Made by a program: the position numbers and the translations under genes
Source: Pelomonas cellulosilytica
GTDB lineage: Bacteria; Pseudomonadota; Gammaproteobacteria; Burkholderiales; Burkholderiaceae_C
Length of the DNA stretch: 64,000 nt
Reading direction: 5' to 3'
NCBI RefSeq assembly: GCF_021353265.1
Contig: NZ_JAJTWU010000007.1
Location: forward strand, 124,001-188,000
Notes under the pieces: generated by a model
Database searches by the model: none
What the model saw: only the letters and a program-made list of their open reading frames with translations
Told to the model about the DNA's origin: nothing
Shown: positions 61,857-64,000 of the stretch, piece by piece
Numbering within the stretch: the stretch's first letter is position 1
How the letters are laid out: every line of letters starts with the position of its first letter

Positions 61857-62753
61857 TCACCAGTCGTCGCTGCTGCCGCCGCCACCGAAGTCGCCCCCGC
61901 CGCCCCCGGCATCCCAGCTGTCGCCGCCGCTGCCGAAGTCGATGTCGCGGCGGGTCAGTTCGTCGGCCGCCCCCATGTCGCCGCCGCCGAAGGCGCCGGG
62001 AACGAGGCCGCTGCCGCCACCCACGTCGGCATCGCGCGGCACGCTGCGCTCATCATGGCCTTCATGCAGCAGCTTCTCGGCCAGCATGCCCGCGGCCACG
62101 CCGCCGGCCGCCGCCAGGCCCACGCCCATCAAGCCAGGGCCGCCGGACGTGGGCTGCACGCCGGGGCCATAGCCGCCCATGCCGTAGCCACCACCGCCGT
62201 AACCCCCTGCCATCGCCGGCTGGGGCATTTGCTGCACCTGCTGAGCGGTACGACGCCGCATCCAGCTCGCTGCCAGCGCGATGAACGCGACCGCACCGAC
62301 GGCCAGCAGCCAGACCGGCACGCCACCGCCGGATTCCGCGCGTTCCACCGGCGGCGCGGCGCGAGGCGCCGGTGCGGCCGGGCTGCCCAGCGACGACGGT
62401 GCGACGGCACGCGCCTCGCCGGTCTGCTCACGTTGCAGCAGTTGCTCGAAGGCAGTGAACTTGGCCGAATCGGTGAACTTGATCGCCGGGTCCAGCGCGC
62501 GGGCACGGCGGGCATGCTCGGCGGCCTCGCGGAACTGGCGCTCATGCGCCAGGATCTCAGCCAGCACGTAGTGCGCGCGCGCGCTGTCGGGCTTGGCCTC
62601 GACAACCTCGCGCATCATCTTCTCGGCACCGGTGTAGTCGCCGCTGCGCGCGGCGGCCTGCACCTGATCCACGGTGGGCAGCGCGTTCGCCGCACCCATC
62701 CACAGCGCGGACAGCAGCGCCAGGCCCATCAGCAGCATTCGGGGGAACTTCAT
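61857..62753 (-). CDS. Secreted TPR protein with glycine-rich C-terminus (298 aa)
   Basis: Signal peptide MKFPRMLLMGLALLSALWMG, then TPR-like helices (AARSGDYTGAEKMMREVVEA and SARAHYVLAEILAHERQFRE), a Pro/Ala spacer, a membrane helix (VPVWLLAVGAVAFIALAASW), and a Gly-rich tail (GGYGGGGYGMGGYGPG and WDAGGGGGDFGGGGSSDDW). The helix topology puts the TPR part in the periplasm and the tail in the cytoplasm. Function unknown. ATG 62753 precedes a clear signal sequence. Confidence 0.8.
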   Translation of the reverse strand: MKFPRMLLMGLALLSALWMGAANALPTVDQVQAAARSGDYTGAEKMMREVVEAKPDSARAHYVLAEILAHERQFREAAEHARRARALDPAIKFTDSAKFTAFEQLLQREQTGEARAVAPSSLGSPAAPAPRAAPPVERAESGGGVPVWLLAVGAVAFIALAASWMRRRTAQQVQQMPQPAMAGGYGGGGYGMGGYGPGVQPTSGGPGLMGVGLAAAGGVAAGMLAEKLLHEGHDERSVPRDADVGGGSGLVPGAFGGGDMGAADELTRRDIDFGSGGDSWDAGGGGGDFGGGGSSDDW

Positions 62754-62895
62754 GTCGACTCTCCTCAGGCCAGCGTCCACGCGCAGCACGCGCGTGGCCG
62801 AACCGGCAGTTTGCGCCCTGGATCTGGCGCCGGGCTTTCCGATTTCAAGGTTCCCGGCGTAGGCGCCGTCCTAGACCGGACCCGACCAGAAGTCG

Positions 62896-63285
62896 CTAGA
62901 ACCAGTAGTCGCCCACCCAGCGCCCGTCTCGAGGCAGGTCGTCGAACGTGTCCAGGCCGTCGAAGTGGTCGATGGGAATGGAGGCCACGTCGCCGGGTTC
63001 GGCCAGCCGCAGGTTGACGGCGATGCGCCGCCGCCCGTCGTCCTCCAGCCGCAGTCCGCGCCAGTAGGCCACGCAGGCGCAGCGCGGGCAGAAGTGGAAC
63101 TCGATCGCGACGCCGCGGATGTACGCCTCGGTCGCGCCGCTCACGTGGATGCCCTCGTCCACGTAGTCATAGGCCCACAGCGCGCCGTAGCGACGGCAGA
63201 TGGTGCAGTTGCAGGCGGTGGCACCGTCCGGTTGGCCATCGAAACGCCAGCGCACGGCGCCGCAGTGGCAGCTGCCTTCGATCAT
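62896..63285 (-). CDS. GFA (CENP-V-like) family zinc protein
   Basis: A 129-aa protein with SCHCGAVRW, CNCTICRR and HFCPRCACVAYW, giving the Cys pairs of the GFA fold, named after glutathione-dependent formaldehyde-activating enzyme. Whether it acts on a glutathione adduct is unknown. Its start overlaps the stop of the upstream GNAT gene by 4 bases, so both are cotranscribed. Confidence 0.92.
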   Translation of the reverse strand: MIEGSCHCGAVRWRFDGQPDGATACNCTICRRYGALWAYDYVDEGIHVSGATEAYIRGVAIEFHFCPRCACVAYWRGLRLEDDGRRRIAVNLRLAEPGDVASIPIDHFDGLDTFDDLPRDGRWVGDYWF

Positions 63286-63830
63286 GGATGGGTCTCCTGG
63301 GTCGGCGGCCGCACGGGCGCGGCGTAGATGGGATCGATGTAAATACGGCCGCCGAACAGGAAGTCCCGCGTGCCCACCTGCCGGAAGCCGGCGCGCTTGT
63401 AGAACTCAACGGCCCGCACGTTGCGATCGTAGACGCCCAGCCAGAGCGTCTGACCGCCGCGCCGATAGGCCTCGGCGTGGGCCGCGGCCATCAACCGCGA
63501 GCCCAGGCCATGTCCGATGAAGTCGGTGCCCAGGTAGAGCCGCCAGAGCTGCAGCGGCGCCGGGCGGGTGACGCAGGCGGGCGGCGCGATGTCGCGCACG
63601 ATGGCATAGCCCGCCAGCGCGCCATCGGCCTCGGCCAGCAGCACGGTGCAGGCGGAATCGGCCAGGATGCCGGCAACGACGTCGGGGCGAAAATGCTCGG
63701 CGACGTAGTCGGCAATGTCCTGCGGGTCATCCAGGCCCCGATAGGTGTCCGTGAAGGACCGGGTGGCGAAGGCGGCGAGCGGCGCGGCGTCCGACGCGCG
63801 CGCAGGGCGGATCTTGAGATCGGCGGGCAT
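63282..63830 (-). CDS. GNAT-family N-acetyltransferase
   Basis: A 182-aa acetyltransferase. KIRPARASDAAPLAAFATRS starts the fold; LYLGTDFIGHGLGSRLMAAA carries the acetyl-CoA loop and LGVYDRNVRAVEFYKRAGFR the C-terminal motif. The substrate is unknown. It is the first gene of a pair with the GFA protein. Confidence 0.9.
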   Translation of the reverse strand: MPADLKIRPARASDAAPLAAFATRSFTDTYRGLDDPQDIADYVAEHFRPDVVAGILADSACTVLLAEADGALAGYAIVRDIAPPACVTRPAPLQLWRLYLGTDFIGHGLGSRLMAAAHAEAYRRGGQTLWLGVYDRNVRAVEFYKRAGFRQVGTRDFLFGGRIYIDPIYAAPVRPPTQETHP

Positions 63831-63895
63831 GGCCGCAGTGTGCCGTGCTCGGTGTTTGAGCGTTATCCGGCGGTGCCCGAATGGCACACAAGCCC

Positions 63896-64000
63896 TCAGA
63901 CCGCCGTCACCACCTCGTCTACCCGCTCCGGCGCCATGCGCATCAGCTCCGCGGCCTTCTCGCCGATCATCATGGCTGGCGCGTTGGTGTTGCCGCTGAC
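63896..64000 (-). CDS. GMC-family oxidoreductase, C-terminal end only
   Basis: The last 34 codons before the window edge read VSGNTNAPAMMIGEKAAELM then RMAPERVDEVV. The SGNTNAPAMMIGEKAA end is the FAD-binding tail of GMC oxidoreductases such as choline dehydrogenase. The remainder lies beyond position 64000. Confidence 0.8.
   Translation of the reverse strand, partial: VSGNTNAPAMMIGEKAAELMRMAPERVDEVVTAV

Overview
The window looks like a GC-rich betaproteobacterial chromosome, probably Burkholderiales of the Rubrivivax/Roseateles/Leptothrix kind. The clues are the GC-rich codon use, a UbiM-type hydroxylase beside UbiG, a phasin with a PhaF-like tail, PEP-CTERM sorting and a long beta-oxidation cluster. 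The genus cannot be fixed from the sequence alone. It splits into a mobile accessory island (1 to about 17,390) and an ordinary chromosomal backbone (about 17,394 to 64,000).

Island. Positions 1-11,540 carry a leftward, mostly overlapping five-gene operon: an N6-adenine DNA methyltransferase, a 952-aa protein resembling a helicase with a degenerate P-loop, a DrmA-type DEAH helicase, a DrmB-type DUF1998 protein, and the first part of a DrmC-like protein that runs off the left edge. This is a DISARM-type anti-phage system in which the usual SNF2 helicase DrmD is replaced by the 952-aa protein. Next comes an integron-like segment (12,158-15,075) read leftward: an attI-like site, a GNAT acetyltransferase cassette with a 129-bp attC, and a cassette encoding a HEPN-like protein (R-x5-H) with a 69-bp attC. 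No integron integrase is visible. An IS110-family element with a plausible bridge-RNA region separates the two cassettes. A 453-bp MITE-like element with perfect 32-bp terminal inverted repeats and an IS3 OrfA remnant complete the segment.

Island edge. The island ends inside the chromosomal ttcA gene (tRNA 2-thiocytidine synthesis). The resident copy (17,370-18,143) has lost its N-terminus and the SGG part of its PP-loop. A complete but divergent ttcA (16,205-17,149) lies just inside the island, facing away, and presumably replaces the lost function. The left end of the island is outside the window.

Backbone. 18-25 kb: envelope lipoproteins, glmU, a BON-domain protein, a PhyH dioxygenase and a DUF4386 membrane protein. 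25.6-31 kb: penicillin-binding protein 1A and a MacAB/LolCD-like ABC exporter operon. 31-36 kb: a RAYT transposase, small conserved proteins, an Atm1-type ABC exporter, the YciA thioesterase and a DUF1328 peptide. 35.9-43.4 kb: a fatty-acid degradation cluster (enoyl-CoA hydratase, thiolase, FadB/J-type protein, acyl-CoA dehydrogenase, TetR regulator) with a perfect 12-bp palindrome before the regulator. 43.6-52 kb: HNH nuclease, glycine-zipper lipoprotein, nitrilase-family amidase, two-domain SDR, phasin, UbiM-like hydroxylase, DCC protein and UbiG. 52-55.7 kb: a heterodimeric ABC exporter pair. 55.9-64 kb: secreted ExeM-type nuclease, PEP-CTERM protein, ruvC, cdsA-like and plsC, a TPR protein, a GFA-family protein, a GNAT enzyme and the 3' end of a GMC oxidoreductase. 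Many long open frames opposite these genes are artefacts of high GC and were left out.
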